Shown here: in pieces, positions 47,570-55,236 of the stretch
Layout of the letters: every line of letters starts with the position of its first letter
How positions within the stretch are numbered: the stretch's first letter is position 1
Assembly (NCBI RefSeq): GCF_014204915.1
Contig: NZ_JACHMH010000001.1
Span: forward strand, 4,799,501-4,863,500
Direction of reading: 5' to 3'
From: Crossiella cryophila
GTDB taxonomy: Bacteria > Actinomycetota > Actinomycetes > Mycobacteriales > Pseudonocardiaceae
DNA length: 64,000 bases
The notes under the pieces: generated by a model
Databases searched by the model: none
What the model was told of the DNA's origin: nothing
The model's input: only the letters and a program-made list of their open reading frames with translations
Position numbers and translations under genes: made by a program

Positions 47570-48505
47570 ATGAACCGCAGGACCGGACACCTGATTCTCG
47601 CCGCGGCCGCCACCGCCATCACCGCCGCCGCTCTCCCCGGCACCGCGTCCGCGGACATCGCTCCGCCGCCGGTCTGCGTGAAGTCCACCGACGTCACCGG
47701 CCCCGCCTTCGACGTCAAGCAGTGCAACGTCAGCGACGTCGACCAGTTCCGCGCCGGCCTGGAGAACAACGGCAACGCCTACTGCGGCCCGGCCAGCCTC
47801 TACAACGTCCTGCACTACTTCGCCAAGGACCGCAACGCCCCGGTCGGCTGGCTGACCACCGACCTGCGCAACGTCGACCCCAAGAACCCCGCGCAGTACA
47901 ACCTGGTCACCAACTCCATCGGCCGGATCGGCGTGGACGCCAAGTACGACGGCGGCACCAAGATGGGCAACCTGCGCACCGCCTTCGACATCGCCACCGG
48001 CAAGGCCCGCAACGCCGGCTGGGCCACCGGCACCGGCAACATCAGCTCGCACACCAGCCAGGACTTCAGCGGCGACCTGGCCAAGCGGCTCAACTCCGGT
48101 TCGGTCCAGCTGGTCTACGGCCGTTACAAGGCAGGCCCCACCACCGGCAGCCTGGAGCGCAACGGCGGGCACATCGTCACCGTGGTCGCGGCCAAGGGCG
48201 ACTTCGGCGGCAACACCGTGCAGCTGAAGCTGGCCGACCCCGGCCGGGCCGGGGACCACGGGGACGAGGGGTACCTGAACGACCAGTCGGCCTACGAGTC
48301 GCTGGACGTGACGCTGACCAAGCGCAGCATCAACGAGTACGTGCCGGTGGATGACGACGTGAACACCACCGAGGACGAGAGCCTGCAGCCGGGCACCTAC
48401 CGCACGGTGACCAGGTGGGAGCTGACCGGGCCGCGCTACATCGGGACCACCCGGCAGATGGTGGAGACCTTCAACTGGTTCGCGATGGCTCCGCCGGTGG
48501 GCTGA
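47570..48505 (+). CDS. Secreted C39-like putative cysteine peptidase
   Basis: The 311-residue protein has a signal peptide (to about residue 29, ASADI). The mature part has a papain/C39-like arrangement: Cys72 in NAYCGPASLYNVLHYF, His201 in NGGHIVTVVAAKG and Asp223 in LKLADPG. Bacterial relatives of this layout are often annotated as C39-like peptidases or C39 family proteins of unknown substrate. GGGGTAGGA precedes ATG 47570. It is a single gene with its own strong terminator. Proteolytic activity is inferred from the triad only. Confidence 0.75.
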   Translation: MNRRTGHLILAAAATAITAAALPGTASADIAPPPVCVKSTDVTGPAFDVKQCNVSDVDQFRAGLENNGNAYCGPASLYNVLHYFAKDRNAPVGWLTTDLRNVDPKNPAQYNLVTNSIGRIGVDAKYDGGTKMGNLRTAFDIATGKARNAGWATGTGNISSHTSQDFSGDLAKRLNSGSVQLVYGRYKAGPTTGSLERNGGHIVTVVAAKGDFGGNTVQLKLADPGRAGDHGDEGYLNDQSAYESLDVTLTKRSINEYVPVDDDVNTTEDESLQPGTYRTVTRWELTGPRYIGTTRQMVETFNWFAMAPPVG

Positions 48506-48514
48506 GCCCGCGAT

Positions 48515-48545
48515 GAAAGGCCCCCTCGACCTGAGGGGGCCTTTC
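48515..48545. terminator. Terminator after the C39-like gene
   Basis: GAAAGGCCCCCTC (48515-48527) and GAGGGGGCCTTTC (48533-48545) form a perfect 13-bp stem with a 5-base loop, starting 9 bp after the stop codon. It ends with CTTTC, giving a short pyrimidine run. Confidence 0.9.
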
Positions 48546-48550
48546 GGCTG

Positions 48551-48660
48551 TCCGGCTCGCCTTCCGCAGCGGCTGGTCGGCGTGGATGAACAACGCGGTC
48601 CGCACGGTGGCGACGACGTTGTTGGCCCCGTGCGCGGGTAGGCGCGTCAAGAACGGTCAT
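48551..48660 (-). pseudogene. Possible gene remnant divergent from GntR
   Basis: An ATG at 48660 follows GAGGGGAAG and opens MTVLDAPTRARG. A second frame then reads NNVVATVRTALFIHADQPLR with strongly G/C third positions. The two pieces look like one protein interrupted by a frameshift and cut off by the terminator at 48545. The original family is not recognisable. It shares the divergent operator with GntR. Confidence 0.3.
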
Positions 48661-48676
48661 GACTTCCCCTCGGTCT

Positions 48677-48711
48677 GTCTATCTGTTATAGATTGCATAT
48701 AACAGATAGAC
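48677..48711. promoter_or_regulatory. Perfect 14-bp inverted repeat, GntR operator candidate
   Basis: GTCTATCTGTTATA (48677-48690) and TATAACAGATAGAC (48698-48711) are exact inverted repeats around a 7-bp spacer. The right arm contains a TATAAC -10-like hexamer about 17 bp before the GTG at 48720, so binding would block transcription of gntR. The site is strikingly AT-rich. Confidence 0.75.
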
Positions 48712-48719
48712 TGGACCGT

Positions 48720-49121
48720 GTGCAGCTGAGCATCGACCTCGACAGCGAGGTGCCGATCTACCAACAGATCCGGGATCGGATCGTGGAAGCGGTCGCCGAC
48801 GGCGGCCTGGCCGAGGGCAGTCCACTGCCGTCCACCCGGCAGCTGGGCGCCGACCTGGCGGTCAACTTCCACACCGTGAACAAGGCCTACGACCTGCTCC
48901 GGCGGGAAGGGGTGATCCGGATCAACCGCAAGAGCGGCGCGGTGGTGCGCCGCGACGCCGGTTCCGGGCCGCCGGAGCCGGGATTCACCGAGGACTGGCA
49001 GCCGCGACTGCGCACGCTGCTGGCCGAGGCCGCGGTGCAGGGAGTCGGGGCCGATGAGGTGCTGCGGCGGTGTGGCGAGGTGCTCGCCACGTTCCGCACT
49101 GGGGAGGAGAACGACACGTGA
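48720..49121 (+). CDS. GntR-family regulator, YtrA subfamily
   Basis: The 133-residue protein has the short YtrA-type layout: LDSEVPIYQQIRDRIVEAVA, then GSPLPSTRQLGADLAVNFHT and VNKAYDLLRREGVI of the winged HTH, and only about 50 further residues. YtrA regulators usually repress adjacent transporter or membrane genes. GTG at 48720 lies just after the -10-like element, so the message is probably leaderless. The stop overlaps the next gene by 4 bp. Confidence 0.88.
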   Translation: MQLSIDLDSEVPIYQQIRDRIVEAVADGGLAEGSPLPSTRQLGADLAVNFHTVNKAYDLLRREGVIRINRKSGAVVRRDAGSGPPEPGFTEDWQPRLRTLLAEAAVQGVGADEVLRRCGEVLATFRTGEENDT

Positions 49122-50158
49122 CCATGACTGTGCTGCTCGACCTGCTGGTGATCGCACTGGTCACCGCGGTGGCCTGGGCCGGGCCGCTGCTGGCCCGGCC
49201 GACCCTGCCCTTCGGGGTCAGGGTGCCGGCCGCCCGCGCCGAGGACCCGGCGATCCTGGAACACCGCACCCGCCATGGCCACCGGGTGCTGGCCCTCGGC
49301 GCGATCGCCGCGGTCAGCCTGCTCGGCTGGTGGCTGTGGACCGGCTGGGTGCCGGGCCCGGAACTGATCCTGCTGCCGATGCTGGGTGCGGGTATCGCCT
49401 GCGGTCTGCTGGCCGCGCGGGAAGTCCGGAAAACCAAGCGGGACAACGACTTCGACGCGGACACCCGCCGGGTCGCCACCGCCGACCTCGGCCTGCGCAC
49501 CAACCCGGTCCGCCTGCCCTGGCCCTGGCTGGCGCCCGCGATCCTGCTCACCGGCGCCACCGCCCTGCTGCACAGCCTGACCCCGGGCGCCACCTTCGCG
49601 CCGGTGCTCGCCCAGCTGCTGCTGATCGCGCTGGTACTGCTGGTCGCGGCCGGAATCCTGCGCGCCCGCCCGGAAATCGAGCCCGAACGCCCGGTCGGTT
49701 CGGCCCGCCGCTACCGCCGGTACCTGCACCGCTTCACCCGGCTGCTGCTGGCCTCGGCAGCCCTGGCCAACCTCACCGTGCTCGCGCATGCCTTGTCGCA
49801 GTGGGGAATTCTCCCCGCGGGCGGCTGGTTCACCGCACTCGGCTACCTGCCACTGGCACTGGCGCTGGCCGCCTGGCTGCACTTCAGCATCCGGGTCGGC
49901 GAGGCCGGGCACCGCCTGCCGGCCGAACCCGGCGAACAGGCTCCGATGCCAGTGCGCCGCGACGACGACCGGCACTGGCACCTGGCCGGGATGATCTACC
50001 TCAACCGCCGCGACCCGGCCGTGCTGGTGCACCGCCGCGCCGGTCTGTTCTGGACGCTCAACCTGGGCCACCCGCTCGCCTGGACCGCCGCCACCGCGGT
50101 CCTCGTGCTGGCCGCACTGACCTCCCTCGGCGTGCTCGAACTGCCCAGCCGGAGCTGA
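49118..50158 (+). CDS. DUF1648/DUF5808-like membrane protein
   Basis: The 346-residue protein has about eight hydrophobic segments, an early PTLPFGVRVPAAR motif as in DUF1648 proteins, and a C-terminal DUF5808-like block (RDDDRHWHLAGMIYLNRRDP, then RRAGLFWTLNLGHPLAWT). Such proteins are regularly paired with YtrA-type GntR regulators, as here with a GTGA overlap. The family resembles SdpI-like immunity or sensing proteins, but the role is not established. Confidence 0.8.
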   Translation: MTMTVLLDLLVIALVTAVAWAGPLLARPTLPFGVRVPAARAEDPAILEHRTRHGHRVLALGAIAAVSLLGWWLWTGWVPGPELILLPMLGAGIACGLLAAREVRKTKRDNDFDADTRRVATADLGLRTNPVRLPWPWLAPAILLTGATALLHSLTPGATFAPVLAQLLLIALVLLVAAGILRARPEIEPERPVGSARRYRRYLHRFTRLLLASAALANLTVLAHALSQWGILPAGGWFTALGYLPLALALAAWLHFSIRVGEAGHRLPAEPGEQAPMPVRRDDDRHWHLAGMIYLNRRDPAVLVHRRAGLFWTLNLGHPLAWTAATAVLVLAALTSLGVLELPSRS

Positions 50159-50254
50159 CCCGGCGAAAAGCCGCGAAACGGTGAAGAACCCCCAATCCGC
50201 CCGCTCACCTGCTTAGACTCCCGCGGACCCGCCCCGGCGACCGTGAGGAGAACC

Positions 50255-51286
50255 GTGCCCCTGTTCCTGACCCGGCTGCTCGCCCGGCTCGCCTTCCTCA
50301 GCAGCTGGGCGACCCCGGCCGCGGTGGTGCTGTTCGTGTTCTGCACCAGCTGGCCGCTGATGGCCCTGGCCGAACCCGCGGACAACGACCTGGTGCGACC
50401 GGGCAACTACTGGTGGTACTTCGTGGTCACCGCCGCCACCGTGGGCTACGGCGACCTGTACCCGACCTCGGACTGGGGCCATGTGGTCGGGGTGTACGTG
50501 ATCATCGGCGGGATCGTGGCGCTGACCACGGTGTTCACCAAACTCGCCACGGTGCTGGAACAGGCGAAGGGACGGCGCATGCTGGGCTCCAACACGGTGG
50601 ACGCCACCGGCCACATCGTGCTGCTCGGCTACGAGCCGGGCCGCACCGAACGTTTCGTGGACCGCCTGCGCGCCGAGGGCGCCGACCGGGTGGTGCTGTG
50701 CGCCCCGGAGGAGGTCGGCACCCACCCGATGCCCAGCCCCGAGATCGACTTCGTCCGCGGCCAGCTCACCGACGAATCCGTGCTGCGCCGCGCCGCCGTA
50801 CCCAAGGCCGCCGCCGTGCTCATCGACGCCCACGACGACAACGAGGCCCTGGCCATCGCGGTCGCCGTCGACCACCTGGGTTCACCCGCGCACATCGTGG
50901 TCGCCCTGCGCGACACCGACCGCACCAGCCTGATGCACTACGTCGACAAGAACATCCACTGCGTGCCCTGGCACATGCCCCGGATGATCTCCGAGGAGCT
51001 GACCTCGCCGGGGATCGCGGAGGTGTACACGGAGCTGATGGCGCACGGCGGCGCGAACACGTATTCGTTGCGGATCCCGGAATCGCTGGGGGCGGTGTCC
51101 ATTGAGGACTGTCAGTTGGCGTTGGGGCGCAAGCACGGGGTGACGGTGCTGGCGGTGCGGGACGGGGCGGGGGCGCTGGTGGTGAATCCGAGCTGGCAGA
51201 GTGAGGCTGCGGCGGGGTCGGTGTTGTATTACGTGAGTCCGCGGCGGTTGTCGGATCGGCAGGTCGAGGACGCGCTGCGGGGTTGA
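50255..51286 (+). CDS. Potassium channel protein with RCK/TrkA-N domain
   Basis: The 343-residue protein has a first membrane helix (AAVVLFVFCTSWPLMALA), a pore loop with selectivity filter TVGYGD (62-67), a second helix (VVGVYVIIGGIVALTTVF) and a TrkA-N/RCK domain (HIVLLGYEPGRTERFVDRLR; AAVLIDAHDDNEALAIAVAV). It is a two-helix channel of the MthK type. GTG at 50255 was chosen because GAGGAG (50245-50250) precedes it; an earlier in-frame GTG at 50243 overlaps that site. The family gates K+ in response to ligands bound by RCK. Confidence 0.92.
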   Translation: MPLFLTRLLARLAFLSSWATPAAVVLFVFCTSWPLMALAEPADNDLVRPGNYWWYFVVTAATVGYGDLYPTSDWGHVVGVYVIIGGIVALTTVFTKLATVLEQAKGRRMLGSNTVDATGHIVLLGYEPGRTERFVDRLRAEGADRVVLCAPEEVGTHPMPSPEIDFVRGQLTDESVLRRAAVPKAAAVLIDAHDDNEALAIAVAVDHLGSPAHIVVALRDTDRTSLMHYVDKNIHCVPWHMPRMISEELTSPGIAEVYTELMAHGGANTYSLRIPESLGAVSIEDCQLALGRKHGVTVLAVRDGAGALVVNPSWQSEAAAGSVLYYVSPRRLSDRQVEDALRG

Positions 51287-51471
51287 TCGTTTCTGGCTGC
51301 GGCTGGGAGTGGGGTTCGATTGCCTGGGTTTCTTGAATTTCGCAGTTGCTTCAGTGTTGAGTGAAATCAATCTTCGCTGGTCAAGGGCATGGCCTAGCCT
51401 AGAGGCGTGGGTGTGCGGAAGTAGCTTGTGCCCGCCTTGGCGGTACAGTGACCTGGCAAGGAGGGGTACCC
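51287..51471. other. Non-coding gap before the Uma2 gene
   Basis: This 185-bp region is AT-richer than its neighbours, with TTGAGTGAAATCAATC around 51357-51372 and TAGCCTAGAGG near 51395. It probably contains the Uma2 promoter, but I could not assign boxes with confidence. No hairpin terminator for the K+ channel gene is evident. Confidence 0.35.
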
Positions 51472-52050
51472 ATGACGGCGTTGCCGACCGACTACCTGTA
51501 CCCGCCCCCGGGTGGGTGGACGCTGGCTGACGTACGGGCCCTTCCGGAGAAGTGTCGTGTGGAAGTGCTTGACGGAGCCCTCATCGTGAACCCCAGTCCA
51601 CTGCCGATCCACCAGCGCATCATGCGCCGACTCGCTGCGGCCCTGGAGCCCGCGTTGTCGCCGGAGTGGCAGCTGGAGGTCGACATCGACGTGCTCCTGG
51701 AAGAGGAGCCGCTCGACTACGTCGCCCCAGACATCGTGGTCTTCTCGGCCACCGTCCCGTTGACCACCCGCCCGATTCCCGCGGGCACCGTGTTACTCGC
51801 GGTCGAGGTGGTATCCAAGGGGTCTCGTCGTGAGGACCGGGGTTCCAAACCGCTGGCCTACGCCGAGGCCGGAGTCCCGCACTACTGGCGGCTGGAAAGC
51901 CAGGCCAGTGGTGCGCTGGCCCCGGTCATGCACACCTACGTCCTGGACGTGGTGACCGGCTCCTACACCGAGACCGGTGCGCACCAAGGCCGGTTGCGCA
52001 GCGCGGTGATCGGTCCCGTCGACATCGATCTCGCCGCACTCACCCGCTGA
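51472..52050 (+). CDS. Uma2-family (DUF820) putative nuclease-fold protein
   Basis: The 192-residue protein matches the Uma2/DUF820 pattern: CRVEVLDGALIVNPSPLPIH (about 29-48), DYVAPDIVVF with the PD residues, LAVEVVSKGSRREDRGSKPL (E-x-S..D..K) and AYAEAGVPHYWRLE. The fold is PD-(D/E)XK nuclease-like, and biochemical function is unproven. AGGAGGGG precedes ATG 51472. Actinomycete genomes carry many copies. It is a single gene with 185 bp of non-coding upstream sequence. Confidence 0.88.
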   Translation: MTALPTDYLYPPPGGWTLADVRALPEKCRVEVLDGALIVNPSPLPIHQRIMRRLAAALEPALSPEWQLEVDIDVLLEEEPLDYVAPDIVVFSATVPLTTRPIPAGTVLLAVEVVSKGSRREDRGSKPLAYAEAGVPHYWRLESQASGALAPVMHTYVLDVVTGSYTETGAHQGRLRSAVIGPVDIDLAALTR

Positions 52051-52054
52051 CCGC

Positions 52055-52945
52055 CTACTCCACCACCGTCGCCAGCCCCCGCAACCGCGTCACATCCTGA
52101 CCCGGCGGCGCGCCGAACATCCGCCGATACTCCCGGCTGAACTGCGAAGCGCTGTCATACCCCACCGAATGCCCCACCGCCGCCACCTCCCCGCCCGCGG
52201 TCAGCAACTGCAACCGGGCCTTCTGCAGCCGCAGATGTTTCTGGTACTGCACCGGACTCATCGCGGTCACCGCGCGGAAGTTGCGGTTCAGCGTGGACAC
52301 GCTCAGCCCGATCGCCTCGGCCAGATCGTCCACCCGCAGCACCTGGTCGAAACGGTGCTGGATCCAGCGGATGGCTTGCGCGATGGTGGTCAGGCGGCTG
52401 TCGGCCAGGCCGATCTGCCGGACCAGGCCGGCCTGGGGGCCGGTCATCAGGCGCCAGTGGATCTCGCGGCGGATCGCGGGGCCGAGGACGCGCAGGTCCT
52501 GGGGGGAGTCGGTCAGGCGAAGCAGGCGGAGGACGGCGTCGAGTAGGGCTTGGCCTGCGGTGTTGACCGCGATGGCGATGCCGTCGGACGGGGTGGGGTG
52601 GCCGGGGCCGGCGTCGAGCAGGAGTTGGGCGATGGTCCTGGCGTCCAGGGGGAGGCCGAAGCCGAGGAAGGGTTGGGTGGCGGTGGCTTCGGTCACCTGG
52701 GAGACCAGGGGGAGGTCGACGGTGACGACCAGGTATTCGCCCGCGTGGTACTCGAAGACGTGTTCGGCCAGGGTGGAGCGTTTGGCGCCTTGGACGACCA
52801 GGGCGAAGGCCGGTTCGGCCACGGTGCCGAGGGGTTCGGTCGCCTCCGGGGTCGAGGCCACGATGAAGCCGTTGTCGCGCAAGGGGTGTGGGCTGCCTGC
52901 GGCCAGGGTGTGGATGCGGGTGCGGAGTTCGGCCAGGACGTCCAT
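52055..52945 (-). CDS. AraC-family regulator with AraC_N domain
   Basis: The 296-residue protein has an N-terminal cupin-like AraC_N domain (PAFALVVQGAKRSTL; FEYHAGEYLVVTVDLPL) and C-terminal AraC HTHs (VDDLAEAIGLSVSTLNRNFR; AAVGHSVGYDSASQFSREYR, then MFGAPPG). I chose ATG 52945; an in-frame start at 52975 adds ten unlikely residues. It is divergent from the aldo/keto reductase gene, its probable target, as is common for this AraC group. Confidence 0.9.
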   Translation of the reverse strand: MDVLAELRTRIHTLAAGSPHPLRDNGFIVASTPEATEPLGTVAEPAFALVVQGAKRSTLAEHVFEYHAGEYLVVTVDLPLVSQVTEATATQPFLGFGLPLDARTIAQLLLDAGPGHPTPSDGIAIAVNTAGQALLDAVLRLLRLTDSPQDLRVLGPAIRREIHWRLMTGPQAGLVRQIGLADSRLTTIAQAIRWIQHRFDQVLRVDDLAEAIGLSVSTLNRNFRAVTAMSPVQYQKHLRLQKARLQLLTAGGEVAAVGHSVGYDSASQFSREYRRMFGAPPGQDVTRLRGLATVVE

Positions 52946-53120
52946 GGGGTCAGTGAAGCAGGGTGGCGGGGGCAAGCCAACTCGATCCGGGCGAAGTTGA
53001 GCGGATCGTGCACTCGGCTGAGCCCATTGGTCTAGGGGATCGGGGGTGGGGCTGGTGGAATCAAGGGGTAGCGCGGGTGGCCGTCCCGGTGGGCCCGATG
53101 ATCATTCTGGAGTGCGCGAG

Positions 53121-54203
53121 ATGTCTCTTGATTCCTATGTCACCCTTGGCCGGTCCGGCCTTCGGGTGAGCCCGTTCACGTTGGGCACCATGACTTTTGG
53201 CCAGGATCACGGCTGGGGCAGCAGTGTCGGGGAGTCCACCGAGATCCTGGCGGCCTACCTGGACCGGGGCGGCAACTCGGTGGACACCGCCAACATCTAC
53301 ACCAACGGTCACGCCGAGGCGATCATCGGTGACTACCTGGCGAGCCGGCCGGGGGTGCGTGACCGGATCGTGCTGGGCACCAAGTTCTTCGCCAACCTGC
53401 ACGAGCAGGATCCCAACGGCGGTGGGCCGGGCCGCAAGGCGATCATGAACCAGCTGGAGGACTCGCTGCGGCGGCTGCGCACCGATCACGTGGATCTGTA
53501 CTGGCTGCACAACTTCGACCCGGTGACCCCGGTCGAGGAGACCCTGCGCACCCTGGACGATCTGGTCCGCGCCGGGAAGATCCGCTACATCGGCTTCTCC
53601 GACGTGCCCGCCTGGGCCACCGCCGAGGCCGCCACCATCACCCGGTTCCGTGGCTGGGCCCCGATCGTCGGCCTGCAGCTGGAGTACAGCCTGCTGGAAC
53701 GCACCTCCGAGGGCGAGCTGCTGCCGATGGCGCAGGCACTGGGCATGGGTGCGATGGCGTGGAGCCCGTTGCGCAGTGGGCACCTCTCCGGCAAGTACAC
53801 CCGCGCCAACGGCGGCCCGGTGGACACCGCCCGCGGCGACCTGGTCGGCGGCCCCCGCGAACGCGACTACCCGGTGCTGGAGGTCCTGGACAAGGTGGCG
53901 GCCGAGGCGGGCGCGACCCCGGCGGCGGTGGCCCTGGCCTGGGTGCACGGCCGCGCGGGCATCGCCTCCACCATCCTGGGCGCGCGCAGGCGCGAGCAGT
54001 TCGAGCAGAACCTGGCCGCCCTGGACGTCACCCTCACCGCGGCCCAGGTCGCGGCGCTGGAGGAGGTGTCCGCGCCCAGCCTGAACTTCCCGGCCGAGAA
54101 CAACCGGACCCTGGCCAGGGCGTTGCAGTTCGCCGGGGCCAGGGTGGACGGGGTCGAGTCCGCGGTGCTGCCGCTGTTGCGGGCCAGCGCGGTCCGGTAC
54201 TGA
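53121..54203 (+). CDS. Aldo/keto reductase
   Basis: The 360-residue oxidoreductase starts MSLDSYVTLGRSGLRVSPFT. The catalytic tetrad is visible as Asp in VDTANIY, Tyr in the same motif, Lys in VLGTKF and His in LYWLHNFDP. The NADPH-site motif STILGARRREQFEQNLAALD lies near the C-terminus. ATG at 53121 follows GGAG; the open frame continues upstream to 53046 without support. The AraC regulator is divergent. Substrate is unknown. Confidence 0.93.
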   Translation: MSLDSYVTLGRSGLRVSPFTLGTMTFGQDHGWGSSVGESTEILAAYLDRGGNSVDTANIYTNGHAEAIIGDYLASRPGVRDRIVLGTKFFANLHEQDPNGGGPGRKAIMNQLEDSLRRLRTDHVDLYWLHNFDPVTPVEETLRTLDDLVRAGKIRYIGFSDVPAWATAEAATITRFRGWAPIVGLQLEYSLLERTSEGELLPMAQALGMGAMAWSPLRSGHLSGKYTRANGGPVDTARGDLVGGPRERDYPVLEVLDKVAAEAGATPAAVALAWVHGRAGIASTILGARRREQFEQNLAALDVTLTAAQVAALEEVSAPSLNFPAENNRTLARALQFAGARVDGVESAVLPLLRASAVRY

Positions 54204-54267
54204 CATCTTCAGCATCCCGACAGCCCGCACACAGCTCCACGACAGTCGCCGCCCGCACTGTGGTGGC

Positions 54268-55116
54268 ATGCGCAACCGCCACCGCACCTACCAGGGCCGC
54301 CCACTTCCCCGGCCGCAGGACGAGGTCGTCGACCAGGGTCTGGGGTTCGATCTGGGCACATTGTTGAGTCGCCGTCGGGTGCTGGGGTTGTTCGGGCTCG
54401 GCGCCGCCGGACTGGCGTTGAGCGCGTGCACCCCCAGCGCCACGGGCACCGCCCCCGCGAGCACGTCCGCCGCCGCCGCGTCGCTGGCGGAGATCCCGGA
54501 GGAGACCGCGGGGCCGTTCCCCGGTGATGGGTCGAACGGGCCGGATGTGTTGGCGCAGAGCGGGATCGTGCGCGGTGACATCCGGTCCAGTTTCGGTTCG
54601 GCCAGTGCTACCGCGACCGGGGTGCCGCTGACCCTTGAACTGTCCATTGTGGACCTGGGTAACGGTGGCAGGCCGTTCCAGGGCGCGGCGGTCTATGTCT
54701 GGCAGTGCGATGCGCTGGGGCGGTACTCGATGTACTCCGACGGGGTGCGGGAGGAGAACTACCTGCGGGGTGTGCAGATCGCCGACGCCGAGGGGCGGGT
54801 GCGGTTCCAGAGCATTTATCCCGCCTGTTATCCGGGGCGCTGGCCGCACATCCATTTCGAGGTCTATCCGGACCGGAACAGCATCACCGAGGTGGCGAAT
54901 GTGCTGGTCACCTCCCAGGTCGCGTTGCCGAAGGACGCGTCGGAGGCGGTGTACGCCCAGCCTGGTTACGAGCAGTCCGGGCCGACCTTCCGGCAGGTCA
55001 GCCTGGAACGCGACAGTGTGTTCCGGGACGATGGCGGTGTCAGTCAGCTGGCCAAGGTGACCGGGGCGGTGGGCACCGGGTACACGGCGGTCTTGCGGGT
55101 CGGCGTGGACAGCTGA
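54268..55116 (+). CDS. Exported intradiol ring-cleavage dioxygenase-like lipoprotein
   Basis: The 282-residue protein has a Tat-type signal SRRRVLG (34-40) ending in a lipobox LSAC (Cys54). The mature part has the intradiol dioxygenase fold: GAAVYVWQCDALGRYSMY, GRVRFQSIYPACYPGRWPHI and HFEVYP, which supply the Tyr and two His iron ligands (YPGR and HIH). Surface-anchored members occur in actinomycetes and may act on catechols from plant or siderophore breakdown. ATG at 54268; 64 bp separate it from the reductase gene. Confidence 0.88.
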   Translation: MRNRHRTYQGRPLPRPQDEVVDQGLGFDLGTLLSRRRVLGLFGLGAAGLALSACTPSATGTAPASTSAAAASLAEIPEETAGPFPGDGSNGPDVLAQSGIVRGDIRSSFGSASATATGVPLTLELSIVDLGNGGRPFQGAAVYVWQCDALGRYSMYSDGVREENYLRGVQIADAEGRVRFQSIYPACYPGRWPHIHFEVYPDRNSITEVANVLVTSQVALPKDASEAVYAQPGYEQSGPTFRQVSLERDSVFRDDGGVSQLAKVTGAVGTGYTAVLRVGVDS

Positions 55117-55236
55117 GTTCGGGACATTTGTACCGGGATTTTGCGTACATCAGTCGATTACGGCGGACCCGAACTGATCCCTACCTTCTAGACGCGTCCT
55201 TTCGGCGCACTGGGGATCGGTTCACAGGGGGTTCGG

